A stretch of 64,000 nt of DNA, taken from contig NZ_LSRS01000005.1 in NCBI RefSeq assembly GCF_009932395.1, forward strand, positions 417,390-481,389, given 5' to 3'. Shown here piece after piece: positions 26,301 through 34,753 of this stretch; the first letter of the stretch is position 1, and each line of letters opens with the position of its first letter. The stretch is from Sporotomaculum syntrophicum (GTDB lineage: Bacteria; Bacillota; Desulfotomaculia; Desulfotomaculales; Desulfallaceae). A program made the translations under genes and the position numbers. Below the pieces are notes generated by a model. It did not search any database. It was not told where the DNA came from and saw only the letters and a list, made by a program, of their open reading frames with translations.

Positions 26301-27266
26301 TTAAAAACTCCGAATACCAATGAATTCGGCAATAATTTGCATTGTCTTTTTTACGGGCACATCAGGCAGCCCTGCTAATTCCTTTTTGGCTTTAGCAATA
26401 TACTTGTCGGAGATAGCGTCTGCATAATCAATACCACCGCACCCGATAATCAGGTCAATGGCTTCATGGATTTCCTGATCACTCTTATCGGTTTTGCTAA
26501 TAATTTCCTGTAATCGGTTTCGTACGCTGCCTTTTCTTAAGGCATAAATGGCCGGCAGCGTGATAATGCCCTGTCTTAAATCGCCTCCTACCGGCTTGCC
26601 TAATTTGGTTTGCTCGGCAGTCATGTCCAGAATATCGTCGGTAATTTGAAAGGCCATGCCTATATAATGACCGAAACGCCGCAGGGTCTGGTGCAGTTGC
26701 CGCGGAGCGCCACAGGCTACTGCTCCCAACTGGCAGGACGCGGAAATCAGCAGGGCGGTTTTGCGGTTAATGCGATAAAAATAGTCCTTGATATTTTGGT
26801 CCAGATCATAAGTGGTGGCAATCTGGAGGATTTCCCCTTCACTCATTTTAACGCTGGTTTCGGCCAGTACCCTGGGGATCAAAGGGTCATCATACAGTGA
26901 AATGAGGATTAAGGATTTGCCCAGTAAGTAATCGCCAATGTGGGTGGATATGCGGTTCCCCAACTGCGCTTTAACCGTGGGCTGTCCTCTCCTGGTTAAT
27001 GAAGCGTCCACTACATCATCGTGTACCAGGGTAGCCATGTGAATTAACTCTAAGGCCACTGCCAGAGGGACTATTCTGTTCAGCTCAAAGTTAGCAAATT
27101 TGCCGCCCAGCAGACAAAAAGCAGGCCGCAGGCGTTTGCCCCCTGCCTTAATTAAGTGGGTAGCGGTTTCCGTTAATAACGGGTCGGAAGAACGAACAGC
27201 TTTAATGAGCTCTTCTTCCACAACGCTTAATTCGTTTCTTATTTCGCTGAAGAAATCAAATATCAT
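26301..27266 (-). CDS. Trans-polyprenyl diphosphate synthase (heptaprenyl-type, component II)
   Basis: 321 residues with both aspartate-rich motifs, MATLVHDDVVDASLTRRGQ (DDxxD) and AFQITDDILD, plus GGKRLRP near the N-terminus. It elongates isoprenoid diphosphates, most likely for menaquinone side chains. Chain length cannot be read safely. It lies 58 bases upstream of sirC on the same strand and may be co-transcribed with the haem genes. Confidence 0.88.
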   Translation of the reverse strand: MIFDFFSEIRNELSVVEEELIKAVRSSDPLLTETATHLIKAGGKRLRPAFCLLGGKFANFELNRIVPLAVALELIHMATLVHDDVVDASLTRRGQPTVKAQLGNRISTHIGDYLLGKSLILISLYDDPLIPRVLAETSVKMSEGEILQIATTYDLDQNIKDYFYRINRKTALLISASCQLGAVACGAPRQLHQTLRRFGHYIGMAFQITDDILDMTAEQTKLGKPVGGDLRQGIITLPAIYALRKGSVRNRLQEIISKTDKSDQEIHEAIDLIIGCGGIDYADAISDKYIAKAKKELAGLPDVPVKKTMQIIAEFIGIRSF

Positions 27267-27512
27267 TTAGTTTTGATCACCTACTTATTTGTGAAAGAAG
27301 GCTATACCAACTTAACCCTTCGACGAAGTAGAACAATTTTCCTTCTTTGACGATAATAAGCCGGTTTTTTGCTCCACATTGTTACCAGGGTAAAAAGTAA
27401 CGAGGTTAAGAAAAACGAGCACAGGCGCAAATAATACATAACGCACCAGATTACATTTAATAGATTATTATATTTTTCTAGTAAAAGCAATCAGAATTGT
27501 TTATACTTAACC

Positions 27513-27541
27513 TTGTTTAATTAAATTAACTTTGTTATAAT
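27513..27541 (+). promoter_or_regulatory. Promoter of the tRNA-Sec gene
   Basis: TTGTTT (27513-27518) and TATAAT (27536-27541) are 17 bases apart on the + strand, 24 bases before the tRNA. Confidence 0.7.
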
Positions 27542-27565
27542 ACTTATTATCGCAAAATCAGTTAC

Positions 27566-27664
27566 GGGGGTGGATGGTGCCTGGTGGTGCCCCTGGTCTT
27601 CAAAACCAGTTAGTGGGGCGGCGATCCCGTCCCTGGTGAGTTCGATTCTCACACACTCCCGCCA
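27566..27664 (+). tRNA. selC: tRNA-Sec (anticodon TCA)
   Basis: 99 bases including CCA, longer than any ordinary tRNA. Anticodon arm CTGGT-CTTCAAA-ACCAG gives TCA, a long variable arm follows, the T-arm is GTGAG-TTCGATT-CTCAC, the acceptor is eight bases long (GGGGGTGG side), and the discriminator base is G. It supplies selenocysteine for the UGA codons at 5513-5515 and 33372-33374. Confidence 0.96.
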
Positions 27665-27675
27665 GTAATGATAGG

Positions 27676-27701
27676 ACTTCCGAGGTTTCGGAAGTTTTTT
27701 G
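27676..27701 (+). terminator. Terminator of the tRNA-Sec gene
   Basis: An 8-bp stem ACTTCCGA/TCGGAAGT closes a GGTT loop and is followed by a run of six or more Ts. Confidence 0.85.
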
Positions 27702-27828
27702 TTTTTCGTTGCCAATATATAAGTAACAAATTTGAGCGCCATCATTAATTTATTAGTCAGTATCTTATATTATAAGCAGTTTCTAACTAGTTTAACCGAT
27801 ATATTTTTGGGTTAACATTCCCATGCAA

Positions 27829-27853
27829 AAATAAAACCCGGGGTTGCCCGGGT
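27829..27853 (-). terminator. Terminator of the YmaF-like gene
   Basis: On the - strand ACCCGGG pairs with CCCGGGT, followed by TTTATTTTT, 16 bases after the stop codon. Confidence 0.8.
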
Positions 27854-27869
27854 ATTTACTCCTGTTCAA

Positions 27870-28250
27870 TTATGGCTTTTTATCGTAGGGCTCAGGATGT
27901 GTTATCGTTTCTTCAGGCGTTACTTGAACAAAACTTTCTACCTGGTGATCATGGCCAAAATTCCGACTGGTCCTAAAAGAAATATAATGTGTATGATATC
28001 CAGTCGACAACTCAATCTCCGGGCCTGTGTAAGCGAAGTAAGCATGGTGATGATGAAAGTCAAAAGTTGTTAATCCTCTTACTTCATGAATGTGGCTTTG
28101 GCCGTATGGGATTGGTGGTCCGGAAACACCCGGGTGCAAATGGCTATGTCCTTCATCGCAGCTGGTTTTTCCGGAATAATCATGTACATGAAGGCGTGCT
28201 TGTGCGTCGGGATATGTGTTTGGTTGATGTTGATCTGATGGTTTAGACAT
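27870..28250 (-). CDS. YmaF family histidine-rich protein
   Basis: The 126-residue protein has repeated histidine pairs spaced like those of the YmaF family: ARLHVHDYSGKTSCDEGHSH, GQSHIHEV, FDFHHHHAYF, GYHTHYISF and FGHDHQVES. The ATG at 28250 follows AAAGGAGGAG by six bases and is clearly the start; an upstream in-frame codon lacks a site. Metal binding is plausible from composition, but the family has no established function. It stands alone with its own terminator. Confidence 0.8.
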   Translation of the reverse strand: MSKPSDQHQPNTYPDAQARLHVHDYSGKTSCDEGHSHLHPGVSGPPIPYGQSHIHEVRGLTTFDFHHHHAYFAYTGPEIELSTGYHTHYISFRTSRNFGHDHQVESFVQVTPEETITHPEPYDKKP

Positions 28251-28505
28251 AAAAATCTCCTCCTTTTGAACTATTACCATACTATTAAGTACAAAAGGGG
28301 ATTGATACCAGTATCACTAAAATATACTAAATTATTTAGTCATTTTCACTTTCCTCATATTAAACGGAGATTGTTTATATGTTTTCAATGTTGAGAAAAC
28401 CGGCCTATTCAACCAGTGGCAAAAAATAAGCGAGGAATAATTATATGACATTGTGTTTCAACCTAAACAGAACCGTTTCGTGCTTATGATATTCAAGCAT
28501 TGGTC

Positions 28506-29369
28506 TCATTCAGCCACATTGTATTGAATAAAGGTATCGTGCCCGTCAAAGTAAACAAGGTCCCCCTCTACCAAATGCCAGACTGCTTGTAAAGATTTTG
28601 GTTGTTTAATGCCGTTGACCTCCCGGTAATCACCGCAGATTGCCGACCATTTAACCTGCTTCACATTGCCGTTGGTATCGACATATAACCGGTCATCGGT
28701 AGTAAAAGTCTCAAGAAAACCATTTTTATCAAAGGTAAATATGCCACTGGCATATAATCCATAATATGCAATTGTACCCTTGACGTGGTTTTCATCAATA
28801 CTTTCCCAACTTACAAAGTCTTGTAAAACGAAGTTAGGCATAAAAAGACTCTCGGCCAGGCAATTGACGAGGCTGGATTTGTTCATCGCTGCACCAGTTT
28901 GGTTAAATAAAGTGACTCCCTTGGCGATGACTCCTTTCATGGAACCAACGCCGGCTTGATAGGCATCAATCCCTTCAAAGGGGATCCCGTACAGATGTGT
29001 ATCAATTAGAGCGACTCTTTCCGGTTTTTCTGCCGAGTTAAACTGTGTGCACTTAATTTTTAATTTAGGCATGCTCGAGGATAGAATGAAGTCAACATCA
29101 TTATGCGAGATTTTCATGTTGGACATTTTGGGTTGCCCTATAAACCCACAAACCTCAAAATACCTTTGCACGGGCATAGGAAGGTCAGCGATATCTTCTT
29201 GCTTAAAAACCTGATTTTGAATCTGCATTTTTGAGTTTTGTTGGTTATGCAATTGCGCAAATTCTGCTTTCATTGGTGAGTAAGGAATCGAGAACCAGAT
29301 CAGAATCCCCAGGATGAGAAAAATAAAAATCCCTATAATCCAATACATAATCTGCCTGCCTTTCTTCAC
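28506..29369 (-). CDS. Membrane-anchored DUF6544/DUF6920-like protein
   Basis: 287 residues. One N-terminal transmembrane helix (YWIIGIFIFLILGILIWF) is followed by a soluble domain with LPMPVQRYFEVCGFIG, FEGIDAYQAGVGSMKG, SLVNCLAESLFMPNF and a beta-rich C-terminus with FTFDKNGFLETF. This pattern resembles the uncharacterised DUF6544/6920 family. A GTG start with AGGAG about ten bases upstream is used. No partner gene is adjacent and no function can be given. Confidence 0.65.
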   Translation of the reverse strand: MKKGRQIMYWIIGIFIFLILGILIWFSIPYSPMKAEFAQLHNQQNSKMQIQNQVFKQEDIADLPMPVQRYFEVCGFIGQPKMSNMKISHNDVDFILSSSMPKLKIKCTQFNSAEKPERVALIDTHLYGIPFEGIDAYQAGVGSMKGVIAKGVTLFNQTGAAMNKSSLVNCLAESLFMPNFVLQDFVSWESIDENHVKGTIAYYGLYASGIFTFDKNGFLETFTTDDRLYVDTNGNVKQVKWSAICGDYREVNGIKQPKSLQAVWHLVEGDLVYFDGHDTFIQYNVAE

Positions 29370-29825
29370 TCATCAAACACTCCTATTATTCTTACTCCAT
29401 GCCGTTGATGCATTTACCTTGTGCAAATTAATCATCATAATAAAAAGCAATAGCCGTTGTAAGAACTATAATATTGAACAGTTAAAGCAAAAGTAATTAA
29501 CGAAGCTGATCATTATTCATTTAAATAATATATCTTATAATATATCTTAGGTATAGGAAAGTTTATGCAAGGGATTAAATTTACGGTTAACGTTTAGAGT
29601 ACTGGTCATATTAACTCCAGCTAAGCTTCCAACCGCCAACCAGAAAATGTGCGAACTAAACCCTTATAACTTGGCCTTAGCGTTTATAATAAAACAGAAT
29701 TAGGTCGTGACCATCAGAGGTAATCTTGAACCCATTTAACAATGACTTGTAAAAATATTGCTATAATTTCAAATAAAAGCTGGAAGTATTAAAATACTAC
29801 TGATAATATTTTCTGAGAAGGCTTG
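29370..29825. other. Non-coding stretch, nothing recognised
   Basis: About 450 A/T-rich bases without a convincing open frame, hairpin or promoter pair. It may contain the lost upstream part of the decayed deacetylase gene that follows. Confidence 0.5.
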
Positions 29826-30251
29826 TATGAAAAAATAATGTATTTGCACCTCATCCAGATGATGATTTATTAGGGTGCGGCGGAAGTATTGCAAAACATG
29901 TTAGCAGGGTCATACAGTAATTACCGTTTATATGACATCAGGTGAAGCGGGGAGTCTCACCTACTCTAACTATGATTTCAAGAGTGTCAGGGTCTGCCCT
30001 GGGAAGTTAAAATCATACTGGCTTATGAGAATATGGACCCCATTGCAGAATGTGTCTTATGCAGAAGATATAACGCACTATATAGAACAAAAAAATAAAT
30101 GCTTTGCGATTACATGCTTCCCAGCTTGAAGATATCCAATTTGATGAAGCCATAAGGGCTCTTAATTACATCGAGGGATTATGGGTGGTAAAGGGCAATA
30201 CTGTGAGTGTATCCAGGTATTGAAAGCCGAACTGAGATGTTTTCACTTTTA
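29826..30251 (+). pseudogene. Decayed LmbE/PIG-L family N-acetylglucosamine deacetylase
   Basis: Pieces in different frames match one protein: VFAPHPDDDLLGCGGSIAKH with the metal-binding HPDDD motif, then after a one-base shift GHTVITVYMTSGEAGSL, then a gap, then ALRLHASQLEDIQFDEAI and, after another shift, YRGIMGGKGQYCE near the C-terminus. Several frameshifts and an internal deletion make it non-functional. LmbE deacetylases often accompany GT4 glycosyltransferases, as in bacillithiol-type pathways, and a GT4 gene follows directly. Confidence 0.8.
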
Positions 30252-30271
30252 ATGACAGGAGTTTATTAAAA

Positions 30272-31321
30272 ATGGACCGCATATTAATGGTCACTCCCTA
30301 TTTACATAGCCAGCGCGGCAATAGCGTAACGGCAACCCGGCTATTTACCGGTCTTAGACGTAAGGGCTATGCGATAGATTTAATCTCTATGGATGAGCCG
30401 GATTGGGAATTTCAGCTTGATTGCTGCTTTGACATTAATTGTTATAGCCTAGTTCACGGGTATCATGCACGGCAATTTTCAAGGGTAGTAAATCATCCAC
30501 TAATAAAAAATATTCCGATACTATTAACCACCACCGGTACCGATATTAATTGCGATTTATTGGGCCCCCTTAGCAAGCAAACACTAGAGACTATGTTTCT
30601 AGCGAGCAAGATAGTTGTCTTTAATCCCCATCTGGGAAAGCAGATCACAGCCATAGAACCCCGCCTACAGTCCCGCCAGGTGGTTATTCCCCAGGGTGTT
30701 GAACTGCCTTCGGCACCGTTGGTTACACGACATCAACTGGGTTTATCTTTGTATGAGACAGTATTTGTATTGCCCAGTGGTTTAAGGCCAATAAAAAATA
30801 TTGATTTAGCTCTGGATGGTCTTGAAATTGTTTACCAACAATATCCTCATTTACGTTTGCTCATCGTGGGGGCTGCCATCGATGTTAATTATACAGCACA
30901 TCTAAAATCGCGCCTGAGCACATTAAACTGGGCTCATTATTTTGGTGAAATACCGCACCAAAAAATGAAGGGCATTCTGCAGATCGCAGATATTGTTCTT
31001 AATACTTCCCATGCGGAGGGACAGCCTCAGGGAGCTCTTGAAGCCATGTATTTGGGGAAACCTTGTATTTTAACAGCTGTCCCCGGTAACCTGGATATTA
31101 TCATGAACGGCATCCAGGGCTACTATATTAATTCTCCAGCAGAGCTGGCGGCAGCGGCTTTAAAATTAATACAAAATCCTTCTCTTCGATATGCTATGGG
31201 TAACCAGGCCCGTCAATTAATAACAAAAAAATATGCTGTGGAGTTGGAGATAAATGCTTACGACCGTCTATATAAAACGCTAAATATCCAACCATTGCCT
31301 GAATATACTACCTTATCGTGA
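30272..31321 (+). CDS. Glycosyltransferase family 4
   Basis: 349 residues with a GT-B fold: N-terminal MVTPYLHSQRGNSVTATRLF and C-terminal donor-site motifs RPIKNIDLALDGLEIV, ADIVLNTSHAEGQPQGALEAM (the E-x7-E region) and AVPGNLDII. It transfers a sugar from a nucleotide-sugar donor; the acceptor is unknown. It stands directly after the decayed LmbE-type deacetylase, so its original partner enzyme is lost and the pathway may no longer operate. Confidence 0.82.
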   Translation: MDRILMVTPYLHSQRGNSVTATRLFTGLRRKGYAIDLISMDEPDWEFQLDCCFDINCYSLVHGYHARQFSRVVNHPLIKNIPILLTTTGTDINCDLLGPLSKQTLETMFLASKIVVFNPHLGKQITAIEPRLQSRQVVIPQGVELPSAPLVTRHQLGLSLYETVFVLPSGLRPIKNIDLALDGLEIVYQQYPHLRLLIVGAAIDVNYTAHLKSRLSTLNWAHYFGEIPHQKMKGILQIADIVLNTSHAEGQPQGALEAMYLGKPCILTAVPGNLDIIMNGIQGYYINSPAELAAAALKLIQNPSLRYAMGNQARQLITKKYAVELEINAYDRLYKTLNIQPLPEYTTLS

Positions 31322-31463
31322 TTAATCAAAGCAAAGGCAGTAGCGGCATATTATGTGAATGCTATCACCTAATTTCTTGTTTTACCTTGCCCAGATAGAA
31401 CTATCAGACATCAGGCCGGGGCAAAATTTAAGGGTGGGGTATTTAAGGTTGAAGAAAAGTAAA

Positions 31464-31772
31464 TTACTTGGCTGAGGTTTGTGCTTTGTACAATTCCATA
31501 ATGGCAAATATTACTTCCTCTTTTTGAACATCCCTGGGCAGGTCAATCTCTAATTCCTCCGCTAGTTCCTTGAGCTCCTTAAGCTCCATGTCATCCAGGT
31601 TGTACTCTACTTCCACTTCGTTATCAAGGAAGAAAGATATGGTATGGGCGAGTATTTCATCACGTACAGGGGCGGAGTCAAGCATCAGATTGCTGTTCAG
31701 TAAAAGTTCTTGCCTCACTTCTCTGACCAGCTTTTCAATGGCTTCTAATTTTTCCAGGATATTGTTCCGCAT
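31464..31772 (-). CDS. Small acidic protein with a Rho-N/SAP-like helical end
   Basis: About 102 residues. The N-terminus NNILEKLEAIEKLVREVRQELL is a coiled coil. The C-terminus, MELKELKELAEELEIDLPRD then KEEVIFAIMELYKA, resembles the helix-loop-helix of Rho N-terminal/SAP-type domains. The ATG at 31772 is preferred because GGGGGG lies ten bases upstream. Function is unknown; binding of nucleic acid is only a suggestion from the fold resemblance. Confidence 0.55.
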   Translation of the reverse strand: MRNNILEKLEAIEKLVREVRQELLLNSNLMLDSAPVRDEILAHTISFFLDNEVEVEYNLDDMELKELKELAEELEIDLPRDVQKEEVIFAIMELYKAQTSAK

Positions 31773-31903
31773 TACACATGTACCCCCCTTATATTCATCA
31801 TCTGAGCTAATTGTTATGTCCGCGTTATGCATAGAAATATTCTAAATCTAACATGAGAATCCTTTGCAGCAGCATAAAATTTACGGTATTTGAATAAGAA
31901 ATA

Positions 31904-31921
31904 GCCGTCGGTTAAGACGGC
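31904..31921 (-). terminator. Hairpin after the 46-residue membrane protein gene
   Basis: GCCGTC pairs with GACGGC around a six-base loop, followed on the - strand by TATTTCTTATTC. It probably ends the small gene at 31938-32078. Confidence 0.5.
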
Positions 31922-31937
31922 CATTGTCGTCATGCTC

Positions 31938-32078
31938 CTATTTCCTCCCAGCAATAACCCGGAGCGAATCGGCAATATCTTTAGCATAATAGATAAACGG
32001 GGCGGTTAAAGCTATAGTCGCAAGGGTTAGCATGGCTAAATCAGCATTTTGGCGCAGGTTATATTTATCATAGAACAA
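31938..32078 (-). CDS. Small membrane protein, 46 residues, TTG start
   Basis: A TTG codon eight bases after a perfect AGGAGG opens 46 codons: LFYDKYNLRQNADLAMLTLA, then TIALTAPFIYYAKDIADS and a basic end RVIAGRK. One transmembrane helix spans residues 14-31. It is followed by a hairpin. Ribosome-binding site, hydrophobic profile and terminator make it credible, but the family is unknown to me. Confidence 0.6.
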   Translation of the reverse strand: MFYDKYNLRQNADLAMLTLATIALTAPFIYYAKDIADSLRVIAGRK

Positions 32079-32237
32079 GTAAAATACCTCCTTTTTGGCT
32101 AGTTTGCTCAGTTTGGCGAAAAAAACACTTAGCTAATGATTAAGAAACCTGAAATTAACCTTAAACGGCTTTTAGATAAATTTCGCTAAACAAGTTATAC
32201 TAGCTGCATCACGATTAACAGAAAGGAATTGAATCAT

Positions 32238-33132
32238 ATGCCTGATAAAACTTGACTAAATTTATGCTTGATGTCGGTCTTGCAGCTTTATTTCTGATCT
32301 TAATCGAGCCTCAGCGTACCGGTATGGCGTGGCATGAAATTCTAGGCTTAAGCATTGGTTTCTTGTTTACAATGCATGTGCTGCTGAATTGGTCGTGGGT
32401 GAAAAAAACTACTCGGAACCTGTTTACCCTGGCTTATAAGACCAAGACTAAGCTGTGTTATGTATTGAATACCGTTTCATTCATTTGTGTTATAACCATC
32501 TATGGACGGGAATTCTATGGACGGGAATTGAAATCTCGCGGGTGCTGTTTGTCTCGTATTCAGCGGATATGAATCGTAACTTAGTGATCGTGCATAAATA
32601 GGTAGCGTACTTCTGTCTCGGGCTATTTGGCGTTCATTTTGCCCTGCACTGGCGCTTTATTGTACATGCTGTGGGTAAACTGGGCACTGCCCTGAAAATA
32701 CCAAAATTTGTCATGGTGATGGTAGGTGTGGGAGTCCTGATATTGGTGGCAGGCTTTCTATATGCTCAAATTGCTGTAAGCTCAACCGAGGATGCTGAGC
32801 AAGTCAGGATAGTCAGGGAACCTCTCCTGCAGCGTCACGAACATGGTCACCGTTATTACTATGCTTACCCCCGGGAAAGCTATGCCAACCGCATACCGGG
32901 TGGCCGTGTTCCCGTAGCTGAGTATCCGGCTGAGACAGGTCAGGATAATGGCGTTTCAGCAGGCACAGGTGACGATGGTGATGGGGTTACTTTTAATGAT
33001 TTTCTCGCCAATATTTTTTGCGATGGTTGTTCTAATCACTGTTCTCTATTGAAGCCGAAATGTGGCCAGGGTGCTCGGCAGCAAGAGCTTGCTAAGAGCC
33101 GGTATCAACAGCTATATGAAATACAAGGCTAA
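32238..33132 (+). pseudogene. Decayed DUF4405-type membrane protein gene
   Basis: Starts ATG at 32238 behind AAAGGAATTG, but the frame breaks after five codons; the matching frame continues TKFMLDVGLAALFLILIEP, with WHEILGLSIGFLFTMHVLLNW, the DUF4405 pattern. A duplicated 15-base unit (32500-32514 and 32515-32529) coincides with a second frame change, after which GIEISRVLFVSYSADMNRN continues. A TAG follows at about 32599, then GLFGVHFALHWRFIVHAVGK and a third membrane helix, ending in a Cys-rich tail (FCDGCSNHCSLLKPKC). At least three disabling changes. Confidence 0.75.
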
Positions 33133-33137
33133 ACGAA

Positions 33138-33163
33138 AGGTACCGGTAAAAGTCCGGTACCTT
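33138..33163. terminator. Hairpin between convergent genes
   Basis: GGTACCGG pairs with CCGGTACC around a seven-base loop, between the decayed DUF4405 gene and the HesB-like gene. There is no long U-run, so activity is uncertain. Confidence 0.4.
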
Positions 33164-33176
33164 AGTTAACATGAGC

Positions 33177-33482
33177 TTAGTAAGTAAGCAGCCCCTTTAC
33201 CTCCAGAGTGGGGAATCCCCTCCAGTTACCCAAAGATATTTTCAACCCTTCCGGGGCAATATTGGCATCCTGCGCAATGTAAACCTTAATGTCGTCAGCC
33301 AGCACTTGATCATATTTCTCGGGAACACGCGGTAGGCCTGTAAACACGACAGGCTCCCGGTTGCAGCTGGCTCAAATGTAAGTTGTTTCTATTTCCACAG
33401 TTACGCTGTCGCCTCGTTCGAGAATATAGGCTCTGGCCTGTGCGGTAAATTCAATTTTGACCGACTCATCGCTTACAGGCAT
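33177..33482 (-). CDS. HesB-like small selenoprotein (UGA at 33372-33374)
   Basis: Reading through one in-frame TGA gives a 101-residue protein: MPVSDESVKIEFTAQARAYI, ERGDSVTVEIETTYI, then U-ASCNREPVVFTGLP, then IKVYIAQDAN and GFPTLEVKGLL. The size, beta-rich pattern and UxxC site match the HesB/iron-sulfur-assembly-like selenoprotein families described in anaerobes. A hairpin follows the TGA, the promoter at 33525-33554 is good, and tRNA-Sec is encoded nearby. GGGGTGG precedes the ATG. The frame contains no other stop. A Cys homologue comparison is what would settle it. Confidence 0.75.
33336..33374 (-). promoter_or_regulatory. SECIS-like element and Sec UGA of the HesB-like gene
   Basis: After the UGA (33372-33374), a 6-bp stem GCCTGT/ACAGGC at 33349-33354 and 33336-33341 closes the loop CGTGTTT, which contains a GU. 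It begins 17 bases after the UGA, within the range of bacterial SECIS elements. Confidence 0.6.
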
Positions 33483-33524
33483 TTTAACCACCCCTTAAGG
33501 TTTATTGGTCTTAGTGGCACGGTT

Positions 33525-33554
33525 ATTATATCCTGACATATATCAGCCTGGCAA
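33525..33554 (-). promoter_or_regulatory. Promoter of the HesB-like selenoprotein gene
   Basis: TTGCCA (33549-33554) and TATAAT (33525-33530) are 18 bases apart on the - strand, about 36 bases before the ATG. Confidence 0.7.
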
Positions 33555-33849
33555 GGAATATTTATGGTTCAATTCCTGGCAGACGGTATTGCTTAGCTTA
33601 TAGACGGTTTCTCCCTTAGCAACGGTTATACTGCCGGTACCACAGCGGGGCAAAAATGGCCTGTTAATTATTTGCTCTAGGTCTGCAGCTACAAAGGCAG
33701 ATTAATTCCTCAAACGCGGTGTGCCTGGGCAATTGCGGCCATTGGGGCATAACCGGGAAAGTGTGGCCGATAAAGGCCAGGGCACTCTGGACGTCACCGT
33801 TAAGCAAACTGACAATACCGGTGGATAAAAACAGCGGATTAATTTGCAC
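33543..33849 (-). pseudogene. Remnant of a UroD/MetE-like methyltransferase-family gene
   Basis: The first part begins with a GTG and reads INPLFLSTGIVSLLNGDVQS, then TFPVMPQWPQLPR, the N-terminal pattern of the uroporphyrinogen decarboxylase / cobalamin-independent methionine synthase-like family. After a stop and frame change the sequence jumps to PFLPRCGTGSITVAKGETVY, resembling that family's C-terminal CGTGS segment. Roughly 250 residues between them are missing, so this is a gene with a large internal deletion. Its 3' end overlaps the promoter of the HesB-like gene. Confidence 0.6.
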
Positions 33850-33859
33850 GCTGAGCAAC

Positions 33860-34207
33860 CTCTTTTCTTAACCTAATAACAAGTTCTTTGAGCAGTTGGA
33901 CGATTATTTCTTCGTACAGGAGATCAGTACTTTTTTCTTACACAATTTGCTTCTGCAGCGGTCTTACGTGAGGAGCCTGTCTGTGGGCTTCTAATGTTTC
34001 GTGATCAACATATTTTGCGAAAACAATATCCTTGCGGGATTTTCCGTAGACATATATGGGGTTACATCAAACAGCCTTTCTCATGGCATGAGTCTCTTTA
34101 GCCAGGTTAATGCACAATTAGCCGGTAAAAATTCCTTCCACCAGTTGGGCTACAAGTTTGGCAAACGTAGTGAGCATGAAATAGCCTTCTTAAATAAACT
34201 TGTATAA
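33860..34207 (+). other. Possible unrecognised gene remnant
   Basis: The + strand reads EQLDDYFFVQEISTFF, then broken frames, then GFSVDIYGVTSNSLSHGMSL and NSFHQLGYKFGKRSEHEIAF before a stop at 34207. It looks protein-like but lacks a start and ribosome-binding site, and I do not recognise the family. Confidence 0.3.
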
Positions 34208-34304
34208 ATGGGATAACACAAAGAATGGTCGAACCCCCTGTTTAATATAGTGACTTTTTAACCGGTGCAGTACGGGAAGGATGGTCGTACACAAAGGGAG
34301 GCAC

Positions 34305-34364
34305 AAAAAAAACTGGCCTGAGCAGCCAGTAAGCAAAGGAGATAGTTTCTGCAATAAAAAGTTA
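34305..34364 (-). ncRNA. Candidate small RNA D: orphan terminator with CUCC segment
   Basis: On the - strand CTGGC/GCCAG closes a seven-base loop and is followed by eight Ts (34305-34329). TATCTCCTTTGC lies just upstream. TTAACA (34393-34398) and TATTAT (34371-34376), 16 bases apart, form a possible promoter giving about 60 bases of RNA. A 71-codon frame on the opposite strand (34281-34496) has no ribosome-binding site. Confidence 0.4.
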
Positions 34365-34370
34365 GGGGAT

Positions 34371-34398
34371 ATAATACTTATTATGCCTGGTATGTTAA
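34371..34398 (-). promoter_or_regulatory. Possible promoter of candidate small RNA D
   Basis: TTAACA at 34393-34398 and TATTAT at 34371-34376 with a 16-base spacer. Confidence 0.4.
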
Positions 34399-34753
34399 AA
34401 AGGTTATTAAAAAAAATACCACTTTTACCTAGCCATATAGCTGCCAGTAAAAGGGCACATGAGATTGAGGAAATAAAAATGAGTTTACATGTATAATACG
34501 ACAAATTACAACATTAGTCAACAATAAAATAGCATTTTGTTATAAAAATGTCATCAATATTGGGTAGCCCGTGATACTATTTATGTGTTAAGTATTTCCA
34601 TGGAAAAATTTTTCTTAATAGACAATCTTCGATATATTTCCTGAAGGAAATTTGTGTATATGTGTTTAATGAAAAAATAAAAAAGGATATATTTTTTTAC
34701 ACCCTGAGGTAGCCGGACACCGGTTTTTGATACACTCAAAAAAGGCGGGGTTA
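34399..34753. other. Intergenic stretch upstream of the histidine kinase
   Basis: A/T-rich sequence with no credible gene. Short frames on both strands lack ribosome-binding sites. It probably contains the kinase promoter, but no clear pair of boxes could be fixed. Confidence 0.4.

Noticed and set aside
27302..27490. 62-codon - strand frame upstream of the polyprenyl synthase
   Set aside because: No ribosome-binding site; a hydrophobic and basic mixture with no family resemblance.
34281..34496. 71-codon + strand frame
   Set aside because: Ribosome-binding sequence touches the ATG; composition is not protein-like and no family is recognised.
34190..34504. 104-codon hydrophobic - strand frame
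   Set aside because: No ribosome-binding site, and it reads through a strong - strand terminator (34305-34329).
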